A DNA stretch of 33,246 nt. Source: Tannerellaceae bacterium. Lineage in GTDB: Bacteria; Bacteroidota; Bacteroidia; Bacteroidales; Tannerellaceae. This document shows, one piece after another, positions 1-7,157 of the stretch (positions within the stretch are counted from its first letter, which is position 1; the number at the start of each line of letters is the position of its first letter). Position numbers and translations under genes: made by a program. Below the pieces are notes generated by a model. It saw only the letters and a program-made list of their open reading frames with translations. It did not search any database and had not been told where the DNA came from. Location of the stretch: NCBI GenBank assembly GCA_031270665.1, contig JAISXD010000011.1, positions 1 through 33,246 on the forward strand, written 5' to 3'.

Positions 1-340
1 AAGAATAATTTAAACACTTTCCCCAAAAGCAGAAATGAGCAGCGTATAACTCAATTCTACTTTAACACATTAACAGGGAAAGATACGAAAGAATATAAGA
101 CCGGGAGGAAAAATAAGCAACAGGAAGGAAAATCGCCGTTTTACAATATGCACCCATTAAGGCTTATTGGCTGACAGATGTTAAAGAATTTGCGTTTCCG
201 GCTAACGGGCGTTTTGTACGGACAGGAGGAGTCAGTGGATGATTTCGATTGTTTTCGTAATCAAATGAGTCTCTATTGGCTGTTTTGCGAGAGGGCTTTG
301 GCAAAACATGACAGAGGCTTGAGGAAAGGATTACGATGCC

Positions 341-376
341 TTTGCAAAAGCGCTGTGGCGTCTTTGCAAAAGCGCT
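341..376. repeat. Direct repeat TTTGCAAAAGCGCT x2
   Basis: The 14-mer TTTGCAAAAGCGCT occurs at 341-354 and again at 363-376, inside copy A of the dispersed element. It occupies the place where copy B has its large inner hairpin, so it is probably a diverged form of that repeat core. Confidence 0.6.
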
Positions 377-468
377 ATAATGCTTTGGTGAAGACATCGC
401 AATGAAAAATCGGAAGGCTCGGAAGCACCCGGAAAAGGGGCTTTAAAGGGCTTGGAATAGCGCTGGAG

Positions 469-519
469 CAACTGTTTTTACCCGCTGTTTTTGTTGGGCA
501 AACAGACAGCAAACAGTTG
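469..519. repeat. Imperfect hairpin in copy A
   Basis: CAACTGTTT (469-477) pairs with AAACAGTTG (511-519), and GCTGT (484-488) pairs with ACAGC (506-510). Together they form a two-tier stem-loop immediately before the conserved TTTTTACTTTG block. No role is evident. Confidence 0.5.
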
Positions 520-592
520 TTTTTTACTTTGTTTTGTATCTGTGCAGGATTACTTTGCGTGCATATAGTTTATACTATCATTCTTTTTAGGT

Positions 593-1170
593 CATTTTAT
601 CAAAAGGTAAGCGCCAAATGCGGCGCGTTTTCAGGAGTTATCCCGAAAGGGAGTACAAATGAGCGAAACTGGGAGGGGGTAAAATAGCAGAATGACAAAA
701 TAGCAAAATGACAGAAGCGTTGGTTGTAATTATCTTCTTTTTCCCGCTTTCTTTAAGCTGGTAAAGTAGAATCAATTAAAAGTAATTTTGCAACCTTAAA
801 CCTTTAATGAAATGTCCGGCAGGCTTGAATGCCTATAAAACCGGCCGGTGGATGGAGTTTCTATGCAAATAACATAGTGGCTAATACTGCCTGATTTAAG
901 ACAATAAGAAAAAATAATATCAGGAAGGAGATTTTCCGGTTTTTACGGAAAATCTCCTTATGGTTTGAAAAACCATAAGAAATAATGAAAAGATTTGTTT
1001 CAACTAAATTTTTCCTCTCCTTGAATGAAACTCTTGCATCATCTCATCTCATCAAACAATACAAGCAAAGTCTTTTGTGCAGTAGTTATTCCTTGAGAGG
1101 CGTTTTTACATTCAAAGCGGTACCGCTCTAAAATGTCTTTATAGCAGGTAGGACATTACAATAAATTGTG
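593..1170. other. Non-coding stretch upstream of the DUF4290 gene
   Basis: No coding region is supported here. Visible items are a 16-bp tandem duplication (AAAATAGCAGAATGAC at 681-696, AAAATAGCAAAATGAC at 697-712), a -7-like TAATTTTGC at 783-791 without a clear TTG at the expected upstream distance, the hairpin pair at 925-977, and a 12-bp perfect palindrome AGCGGTACCGCT at 1116-1127. The palindrome could be a regulator site 45 bp before the likely promoter, but nothing ties it to a protein. Confidence 0.5.
925..977. other. Two consecutive hairpins, possible RNA 3' end
   Basis: AAGGAGATTTTCCG (925-938) and CGGAAAATCTCCTT (946-959) form a perfect 14-bp stem with a 7-nt loop. It is directly followed by TATGGTTT (959-966) / AAACCATA (970-977) with a 3-nt loop. 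There is no T-run after either stem, so a simple intrinsic terminator is not shown. Together with the TAATTTTGC at 783 they could bound an untranslated transcript of about 160-180 nt. Confidence 0.45.
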
Positions 1171-1179
1171 TACCTTTGC
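1171..1179 (+). promoter_or_regulatory. Putative -7 box for the DUF4290-murA-rimM genes
   Basis: TACCTTTGC fits the Bacteroidota -7 consensus TAnnTTTGC and sits 21 nt before the ATG at 1200. The matching TTG-type -33 box is not obvious about 20 nt upstream, so only half of the promoter is supported. Its position argues against a TTG start at 1176, which would lie inside it. Confidence 0.5.
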
Positions 1180-1199
1180 ACATTCAAACAATCCAACAA

Positions 1200-1817
1200 A
1201 TGAATTATAATACCGAACTGAAGAGGCTGGCCTTGCCGGAGTATGGCCGCAACATCCAAAACATGGTTGATTATTGCCTTACGATTTCCGACAGGGAAGA
1301 ACGCCAGTATTGCGCCAGCACAATCATTAATATTATGGGAAATATGTTTCCCCATCTGCGTGACGTTAATGATTTTAAGCATATCCTGTGGGACCATTTG
1401 GCTATTATGGCCGACTTTAAACTGGATATTGATTATCCTTATGAAGTTATTAAAAAAGAAAATTTATACAGCAAACCTCCCCGTATTCCCTATAATAACG
1501 CCCGTATTCGCTATAAACACTATGGCAAGACATTGGAACTGATGATAAAAGAAGCAAACGATCTGGAAACAGGGGATGAAAAAGACCAACTGATTAAACT
1601 ATTGGCCAACCAGATGAAAAGGGCTTTCCTTACCTGGAACAAAGAGTCTGTAGACGACCGGAAGATATTTAAAGACCTCGATGAATTATCGCAAGGTAAA
1701 ATTGTATTGAACGAAGAAGAATATAAACTTGCCGAAAGCCGGGATATTCTGGCAAAAAGCAATAACAACAGCAATAATAATAGCGGAAAGAAAAATCATT
1801 CCCGAAAAAACAGATGA
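1200..1817 (+). CDS. DUF4290 family protein
   Basis: The 205-aa product matches the DUF4290 family of Bacteroidota, recognised from the opening LPEYGRNIQNMVDYC, the central NIMGNMFPHLRD and HILWDHLA segments, and an IRYKHYGK block. It is predicted cytosolic, with no signal peptide or membrane segment. The last 28 residues form a low-complexity Asn/Ser run followed by a Lys/Arg-rich end. The function of the family is unknown. I chose the ATG at 1200 over an in-frame TTG at 1176 because that TTG falls inside the putative -7 promoter box. The gene overlaps murA by 4 bp (ATGA), which suggests translational coupling and perhaps a role linked to peptidoglycan precursor synthesis (inference). Confidence 0.88.
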   Translation: MNYNTELKRLALPEYGRNIQNMVDYCLTISDREERQYCASTIINIMGNMFPHLRDVNDFKHILWDHLAIMADFKLDIDYPYEVIKKENLYSKPPRIPYNNARIRYKHYGKTLELMIKEANDLETGDEKDQLIKLLANQMKRAFLTWNKESVDDRKIFKDLDELSQGKIVLNEEEYKLAESRDILAKSNNNSNNNSGKKNHSRKNR

Positions 1818-3118
1818 GTTCGTTTGTTATAGAAGGCGGTAGCAGATTATCCGGCGAGATTGTTCCCCAGGGGGCAAAAAATGAAGCGTTGGAAGTGATT
1901 TGCGCCGTATTGCTTACACCCGAAAAAGTTATTATTCATAATATTCCCGATATATTAGACGTCAATAATCTTATTCAGCTTTTACGCGATTTACGGGTGA
2001 AAGTAGAACGGTTATCGTCTGATACGTATGTTTTCCAGGCAGACGAAGTAGCTATTGACTATCTGTATACCGATGAGTTTCTACGTAGAAGCGCATCACT
2101 CCGGGGTTCGGTCATGATTGTAGGGCCTTTGGTGGCACGTTTTGGTAAAGCATTGATTCCCAAACCTGGCGGCGACAAAATTGGAAGGCGGCGATTAGAT
2201 ACCCACTTTACAGGAATACAGAAACTGGGAGCTTCTTTCCGGTATGATTCCGAACGGCATATTTATGAGATAGAAGCCAGCCGGTTGAAAGGCGCTTATA
2301 TGCTACTGGATGAAGCATCCGTTACCGGAACAGCCAATATCCTGATGGCTTCCGTTCTGGCCGAAGGGAAAACAACTATTTACAATGCCGCTTGCGAACC
2401 GTATCTACAACAATTATCGGCGATGCTGATCCGTATGGGAGCCCAAATATCAGGTTTCGGTTCCAACCTGCTTACCATTGAAGGGGTTGATTCGCTTGGA
2501 GGTACAACGCATACGATTCTTCCGGATATGATTGAGGTAGGAAGTTTTATCGGGATGGCAGCTATGACGGCTTCGAATATTACGATTAAAAATACCGGGT
2601 ACGGACAGTTGGGTATCATCCCTGAATCGTTCAGGCGATTAGGTATCACGGTAGAGAAACAGGGAGACGACATTCATATTCCCACCCATACAGGTTATGA
2701 GATAGAAACATTTATCGACGGTTCCATTATGACGATTGCCGACGCTCCCTGGCCGGGCCTTACGCCCGACTTATTAAGTGTGCTTCTGGTAGTTGCCACA
2801 CAAGCCGCCGGAAGTGTATTGATTCATCAAAAGATGTTTGAAAGCCGCCTGTTCTTTGTGGATAAACTCATTGATATGGGCGCTCAGATTATTCTATGCG
2901 ATCCCCACCGCGCTACGGTGATCGGATTGGGAAACCGCTTTAAACTTCGCGGGGCAACAATGACATCCCCCGACATCCGGGCCGGCATAGCCTTACTTAT
3001 CGCAGCCATGAGCGCCGAGGGAACCAGCCGTATCCATAACATTGAACAAATAAGCCGTGGTTACCAGAATATAGATATCCGGCTGAATAATATAGGAGCG
3101 CGCATAACACGCCTCTGA
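1814..3118 (+). CDS. murA: UDP-N-acetylglucosamine 1-carboxyvinyltransferase
   Basis: MurA transfers enolpyruvate from PEP to UDP-GlcNAc, the first committed cytoplasmic step of peptidoglycan synthesis. The 434-aa length is normal for the family. The N-terminal GAKNEAL contains the conserved Lys22-Asn23 pair. The catalytic loop reads KPGGDKIGRRRLD, so the usual catalytic Cys (Cys115 in E. coli) is Asp121 here. In other bacteria that replacement keeps the enzyme active but removes the residue alkylated by fosfomycin. The start overlaps the DUF4290 stop by 4 bp, and rimM follows after 14 bp. Identification is secure; fosfomycin insensitivity is inferred from the residue. Confidence 0.96.
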   Translation: MSSFVIEGGSRLSGEIVPQGAKNEALEVICAVLLTPEKVIIHNIPDILDVNNLIQLLRDLRVKVERLSSDTYVFQADEVAIDYLYTDEFLRRSASLRGSVMIVGPLVARFGKALIPKPGGDKIGRRRLDTHFTGIQKLGASFRYDSERHIYEIEASRLKGAYMLLDEASVTGTANILMASVLAEGKTTIYNAACEPYLQQLSAMLIRMGAQISGFGSNLLTIEGVDSLGGTTHTILPDMIEVGSFIGMAAMTASNITIKNTGYGQLGIIPESFRRLGITVEKQGDDIHIPTHTGYEIETFIDGSIMTIADAPWPGLTPDLLSVLLVVATQAAGSVLIHQKMFESRLFFVDKLIDMGAQIILCDPHRATVIGLGNRFKLRGATMTSPDIRAGIALLIAAMSAEGTSRIHNIEQISRGYQNIDIRLNNIGARITRL

Positions 3119-3132
3119 ATTACTTCATTTAC

Positions 3133-3663
3133 ATGATAAAAAAAGAAGACATCGTACCTGTCGGCCATTTTGCCAAACCTCATGGCATAAAAGGAGATAT
3201 TAATCTTATACTATCCGCCGACGTTTCATTTGACGAATGGGATGAACCTTATATTATATGTGAAACAGATGGTATTCTGGTGCCTTTCTATCTTGAAGAA
3301 TACCGTTATAAGTCCGATACGACCCTCTTCGTTAAGTTGGAAAATATTAATTCAGACGAGGCAGCCCGCGAGTTTACAAACCGGGAAGCCTTTTGTCCGG
3401 CGGAAGTTGTGCCGGATCATGGCGATGATCATTTAACCTGGAGCCATTTTATCGGATACAAGGTTGTTGATACCACACACGGTTTATTAGGAGAAATAAT
3501 CGATATAGACGAAAGCACCCTCAACATATTATTCGTAATTAACCATAAAGAGAATGAGTTGTTGATACCGGCTGCCGAAGAATTGATTCTGTCGGCAGAT
3601 CATGGCAGCAGGCAGTTGGAAGTTGAATTGCCGGATGGTTTATTAGATTTACAGAAACGTTAA
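3133..3663 (+). CDS. rimM: Ribosome maturation factor RimM
   Basis: The 176-aa protein has the RimM layout. An N-terminal barrel opens VGHFAKPHGIKGDI, the motif that usually marks the family, and a C-terminal PRC-barrel covers roughly residues 97-175 with GYKVVDTTHGLLGEI and ending LPDGLLDL. RimM assists 30S subunit head assembly by binding ribosomal protein S19. The usual partner trmD is not next door; instead rimM is the third gene of the DUF4290-murA-rimM group. The next gene has its own promoter. Confidence 0.95.
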   Translation: MIKKEDIVPVGHFAKPHGIKGDINLILSADVSFDEWDEPYIICETDGILVPFYLEEYRYKSDTTLFVKLENINSDEAAREFTNREAFCPAEVVPDHGDDHLTWSHFIGYKVVDTTHGLLGEIIDIDESTLNILFVINHKENELLIPAAEELILSADHGSRQLEVELPDGLLDLQKR

Positions 3664-3676
3664 TAAGCGTAAACTC

Positions 3677-3709
3677 GTTTTCCCGGGATACGGTTTTTAC
3701 TACTTTTGC
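3677..3709 (+). promoter_or_regulatory. Promoter for the M23-dxr-rseP genes
   Basis: TACTTTTGC (3701-3709) matches TAnnTTTGC. A GTTT (3677-3680) lies 20 nt upstream where the TTTG-type -33 box is expected, one base off the consensus order. The implied start site leaves a leader of only about 10 nt before the ATG at 3725. Confidence 0.6.
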
Positions 3710-3724
3710 GTTTTATATACAATT

Positions 3725-4597
3725 ATGGCAACGAAGCAGAATAAAAAAGGATTCAAGTCATTCTGGTACCGGATGAGGTTTAAATACAAACTTTCTTTCT
3801 TTAATGAAGGGACATTGGAGGAAGTTTGGTCGTTTCGTATGTCGCGGCTCACCGTCGTTTATGTTTTCACTGTATTTGCGCTGATCCTTATCGCCATCAC
3901 TTCGCTCATCATTATTACAACCCCCATACGCAATTACCTGCCCGGATACCTGGATGTGGAGGTACGGAAGGAAATTATGCAGACGGCTCTCCGCGCCGAT
4001 TCCTTAGAAAGAATATTGGATATCCATTCGCTTTACTTAGAGAATGTAGCCGGCTTATTAACCGGCACAATGCCTTTAGACTCTATTCGCGAAATTGATT
4101 CGCTTGCCCATGTCCATGCGAACTATGAAATTCCCCGTTCCCGGAAAGAAGTAGATTTCGTGCGCGCTTTTGAAGAAGAAGAGAAATATAACCTTACCAC
4201 ATTAAATCCGAATCATACCCCCACGGACGCCGTCTTTTTCTACAAACCGGTCAATGGGATTGTATCTGCCCACTATGAAGCGGATATCCGCCATTATGGG
4301 GTAGATGTGGTAGCAGCGCCGAAAGAAAGCGTATTAGCTACGTTGGACGGGACGGTTATATTCACCGGTTTCGACCCGCAATTTGGGAACGTTATACAAC
4401 TTCAACATAAAAATGGATTCGTTTCTATCTATAAGCACAACGAATTGTTGCTAAAAAAGATGGGCGACCAGATAGCGGCAGGGGAAGCCATTGCTTTAGT
4501 AGGTAATACCGGCAGCCTTTCTACCGGCCCGCACCTGCATTTTGAATTATGGCATAAGGGAAGCCCTGTTAATCCCGAAGATTACATTGTTTTCTGA
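3725..4597 (+). CDS. Membrane-anchored M23 family metallopeptidase
   Basis: The 290-aa protein has a basic cytoplasmic N-terminus, one membrane segment at about residues 43-65, a charged periplasmic linker and a C-terminal LytM/M23 domain (about 170-285). The zinc and catalytic residues are intact: HYGVD (His190, Asp194), His238 in IYKHN, and HLH (270-272). M23 enzymes cut peptidoglycan cross-bridges or stems. The lack of a cleavable signal and the membrane tether fit a cell-elongation or division hydrolase. It is the first gene after a visible promoter and lies 3 bp before dxr, so it is probably cotranscribed with dxr and rseP. Substrate bond unknown. Confidence 0.92.
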   Translation: MATKQNKKGFKSFWYRMRFKYKLSFFNEGTLEEVWSFRMSRLTVVYVFTVFALILIAITSLIIITTPIRNYLPGYLDVEVRKEIMQTALRADSLERILDIHSLYLENVAGLLTGTMPLDSIREIDSLAHVHANYEIPRSRKEVDFVRAFEEEEKYNLTTLNPNHTPTDAVFFYKPVNGIVSAHYEADIRHYGVDVVAAPKESVLATLDGTVIFTGFDPQFGNVIQLQHKNGFVSIYKHNELLLKKMGDQIAAGEAIALVGNTGSLSTGPHLHFELWHKGSPVNPEDYIVF

Positions 4598-4600
4598 TTT

Positions 4601-5749
4601 ATGAAGCGGAAATTAGCGATATTAGGTTCAACAGGTTCTATCGGAACACAGGCATTGGAGGTGGTAAACGAACATCCCGATCGTTTCGAAGTATATGCTT
4701 TGACAGCCAATAACCAGGTGGATTTATTAATTGAACAGGCCCGCCGGTTCTTGCCGGAAATGCTTGTTATCGCCAACGAAGATAAATATCCCCGGTTAAA
4801 AGAAGCGTTAGCCGGTTTGCCCATAAAAGTATGGGCAGGCACAGACGCTATTGCCCAGGTGGCGGAAGCCGGGCCGGTTGATATGGTCTTAACGGCCCTG
4901 GTGGGTTATGCCGGTTTGCAGCCTACCATTACCGCCATTAAAGCAAAAAAAGCTATTGCGCTGGCCAACAAGGAGACATTGGTGGTAGCCGGGGAACTCA
5001 TTACATCGCTTGCTGCCCGGCATAAAACGCCTGTATTACCGGTTGACTCCGAACATTCGGCCATTTTCCAATGCCTGGCGGGTGAGTGGGAAAACCCTGT
5101 GGAAAAAATAATATTAACGGCTTCGGGCGGCCCGTTCCGAACCAAATCAATAGAGGAACTGGCCACCGTAACAAAAGCGCAGGCGCTAAAGCATCCCAAT
5201 TGGACGATGGGCGCCAAAGTTACTATCGACTCGGCCAGCATGATGAATAAAGGTTTTGAGATGATCGAAGCGAAGTGGTTGTTCGGCCTGGCGCCGGAAC
5301 AGATACAGATAGTGGTTCATCCGCAATCCGTTATCCATTCAATGGTGCAGTTTGAAGATGGCGGTATCATGGCGCAATTAGGTATCCCGGATATGAAGTT
5401 GCCTATCAGTTATGCCTTTTCATACCCGGAACGTTTAAAGAGCAAAGCGCCCCGGCTTGATTTCAATCAATACAATACATTAACGTTTGAAGAACCGGAC
5501 TGGAAGCGCTTCCGCAACCTGTCGTTCGCTTTTGAGGCTGTCCGGAAGGGAGGAAATATGCCTTGCATCGTAAATGCTGCCAATGAAATAGCGGTAGCGT
5601 CTTTCCTTCGTGAAGAAACCGGGTTTTTGCAGATGAGCGATATAATAGAAAATACAATGCAGAAAGCATCCTTTATAGCTAATCCTTCCTACGAGGATTA
5701 TGTAAAAACGGACGCCGAAGCCCGGAGCATCGCCTCCGAATTTATATGA
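4601..5749 (+). CDS. dxr: 1-deoxy-D-xylulose 5-phosphate reductoisomerase
   Basis: DXR converts DXP to MEP with NADPH in the non-mevalonate isoprenoid pathway, feeding undecaprenyl phosphate and quinone synthesis. The 382-aa length is typical. The N-terminus carries the nucleotide-binding ILGSTGSIG. The metal and substrate residues are in VDSEHSAIFQCL, the flexible-loop and phosphate site in ASGGPF, and NWTMGAKVTIDSASMMNKG is the family signature. The enzyme is the target of fosmidomycin. It is separated by 3 bp from the M23 gene and by 28 bp from rseP, a common pairing in Bacteroidota. Confidence 0.97.
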   Translation: MKRKLAILGSTGSIGTQALEVVNEHPDRFEVYALTANNQVDLLIEQARRFLPEMLVIANEDKYPRLKEALAGLPIKVWAGTDAIAQVAEAGPVDMVLTALVGYAGLQPTITAIKAKKAIALANKETLVVAGELITSLAARHKTPVLPVDSEHSAIFQCLAGEWENPVEKIILTASGGPFRTKSIEELATVTKAQALKHPNWTMGAKVTIDSASMMNKGFEMIEAKWLFGLAPEQIQIVVHPQSVIHSMVQFEDGGIMAQLGIPDMKLPISYAFSYPERLKSKAPRLDFNQYNTLTFEEPDWKRFRNLSFAFEAVRKGGNMPCIVNAANEIAVASFLREETGFLQMSDIIENTMQKASFIANPSYEDYVKTDAEARSIASEFI

Positions 5750-5777
5750 AACCAATTAAAAACAGAAGTAGAAACGA

Positions 5778-7103
5778 ATGGAAACATTTTTGATAAGAGC
5801 ATTGCAACTCATACTGAGTTTATCTGTACTGGTAATTGTTCACGAGGCAGGGCATTTTCTTTTTGCCCGTATATTTAAGGTAAGGGTAGAGAAGTTTTAT
5901 TTATTCTTCGACCCTTGGTTTACTTTATTCCGCTACAAACCCAAAGGTAGCGAAACAGAGTATGGTATCGGCTGGCTTCCCCTGGGTGGCTACTGTAAAA
6001 TATCCGGCATGATAGACGAAAGCATGGATAAGGAACAATTGGCGCAGTCCCCGCAGCCCTGGGAGTTTCGTTCCAAACCGGCCGGGCAACGTTTGCTGAT
6101 CATGGTGGGCGGTGTTTTATTCAACTTCCTGCTGGCTTTATTTATCTACTCAATGGTTCTTTTTGCCTGGGGAGACAAGTATCTTCCGCTCGAAAACATG
6201 AAAATGGGTATGGACTACAGTGATACCTTCCATAAGGTAGGGTTCGAGGACGGCGATATCCTTTTGAGCGCCGACGGGGTTAAGTTGGAACGTTTCGGGG
6301 CAGACGCACTCCGTGCAGTGACAAATGCAACGAATGTAACCGTTCTTCGTAATGGGATAGAAACCATTATCGCCATACCGGAAGACATGATGCAACGTGC
6401 ATTACGCGATAAACAGGGCTTTGCCTCCATACGTTTCCCCATGGTCGTTGACAGGCTTGCAGGCGACGAGGCTCCCGCCGCACTGGCCGGGATGCAGCCC
6501 GGTGACAGCATTGTGTCTGTAGACAGCAGGCCAACCCCCACCTTTTACGATGTAAGCGCTCAACTCAGCGAAAAAAAGAGCCGGGAAGTAACGATTGGCT
6601 TCTACCGGAACGGCATGGAGCAGACGGCGCAGGTAACGCTTGATTCACTGGGGAAACTTGGGATTTATCCCGTTTCGCCCAACCAGATTTATACGACCGT
6701 GACAACAGATTATGGGTTCCTGGCATCCTTCCCGGCCGGTATCCTTTTAGGCGTTAATACCTTAAAAGGATACGTTGGCGACATGAAATACGTATTCACG
6801 AAGGAAGGCGCTTCCAGCCTGGGCGGTTTCGGAGCAATCGGCAGTTTGTTCCCCGCCCGGTGGGACTTGCGTTCTTTCTGGATGACCACCGCTTTTCTTT
6901 CCATCATTCTCGCCTTTATGAACATCCTCCCCATTCCGGCGCTGGACGGAGGGCATGTAATGTTCCTGCTCTACGAAGTCATCACCCGCAGAAAACCGAG
7001 CGATAAATTCCTCGAATATGCACAGGTAACAGGTATGCTGCTTCTGTTCGGTTTATTAATCTACGCCAACGGCAACGACTTGTTTCGTTTTATCTTTAAG
7101 TAA
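5778..7103 (+). CDS. rseP: RseP-type site-2 membrane metalloprotease
   Basis: This is an M50-family intramembrane zinc protease of 441 aa. HEAGH (residues 22-26) in the first membrane helix supplies the zinc site, and the third-helix motif NILPIPALDGGH supplies the Asp ligand. Between the membrane segments lie two PDZ-like regions (about residues 150-200 and 225-300), the second containing a clear MQPGDSIVSVD. RseP enzymes cut membrane-spanning anti-sigma factors or remnant signal peptides. No anti-sigma factor gene is adjacent, so the substrate is unknown. It is the last gene of the plus-strand block. Confidence 0.95.
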   Translation: METFLIRALQLILSLSVLVIVHEAGHFLFARIFKVRVEKFYLFFDPWFTLFRYKPKGSETEYGIGWLPLGGYCKISGMIDESMDKEQLAQSPQPWEFRSKPAGQRLLIMVGGVLFNFLLALFIYSMVLFAWGDKYLPLENMKMGMDYSDTFHKVGFEDGDILLSADGVKLERFGADALRAVTNATNVTVLRNGIETIIAIPEDMMQRALRDKQGFASIRFPMVVDRLAGDEAPAALAGMQPGDSIVSVDSRPTPTFYDVSAQLSEKKSREVTIGFYRNGMEQTAQVTLDSLGKLGIYPVSPNQIYTTVTTDYGFLASFPAGILLGVNTLKGYVGDMKYVFTKEGASSLGGFGAIGSLFPARWDLRSFWMTTAFLSIILAFMNILPIPALDGGHVMFLLYEVITRRKPSDKFLEYAQVTGMLLLFGLLIYANGNDLFRFIFK

Positions 7104-7120
7104 CGGGCGCACGGGGCAGC

Positions 7121-7154
7121 GGACGTCGTCCATACGGGGCTGCACACGACGTCC
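7121..7154. terminator. Hairpin between convergent rseP and fkp
   Basis: GGACGTCGT (7121-7129) and ACGACGTCC (7146-7154) form a perfect 9-bp stem around a 16-nt loop. It is followed on the plus strand by CTTTTA and ends 3 bp before the fkp stop codon. Position between convergent genes and the short T-run support termination, at least of the plus-strand operon. Confidence 0.6.
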
Positions 7155-7157
7155 CTT

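Larger units (their letters stand above)
54..592. repeat. Dispersed non-coding element, copy A
   Basis: This stretch shares three blocks, in the same order and orientation, with 27084-27745. The first begins ATTCTACTTTAACACA (54 here, 27084 there) and runs on into a GGAAAGATA-type purine stretch. The second ends in GACATCGCAATGA (393-405; 27456-27468). The third begins TTTTTACTTTGTTTTGTA (521; 27676), continues for about 65 bp at high identity and includes GTTTATACTATC. The interiors have diverged and differ in length. No transposase or plausible coding region is present. An inverted, near-exact copy of the first 12 bases (ATTCTACTTTAC on the minus strand) lies at 761-772 and may mark the true right end. 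Whether it is a MITE-like element, a REP-like element or a decayed mobile remnant is inference. Confidence 0.6.

Noticed and set aside
178-405. Open frames of 75 and 77 codons on opposite strands in the left intergenic region
   Set aside because: They lie inside the degenerate repeat element, overlap each other, include its direct repeats in translation, and show no family resemblance or start signals.
1176-1199. TTG start that would add eight residues to the DUF4290 protein
   Set aside because: The TTG is part of the putative TACCTTTGC promoter box, so it would not be on the transcript; the ATG at 1200 begins the conserved sequence.
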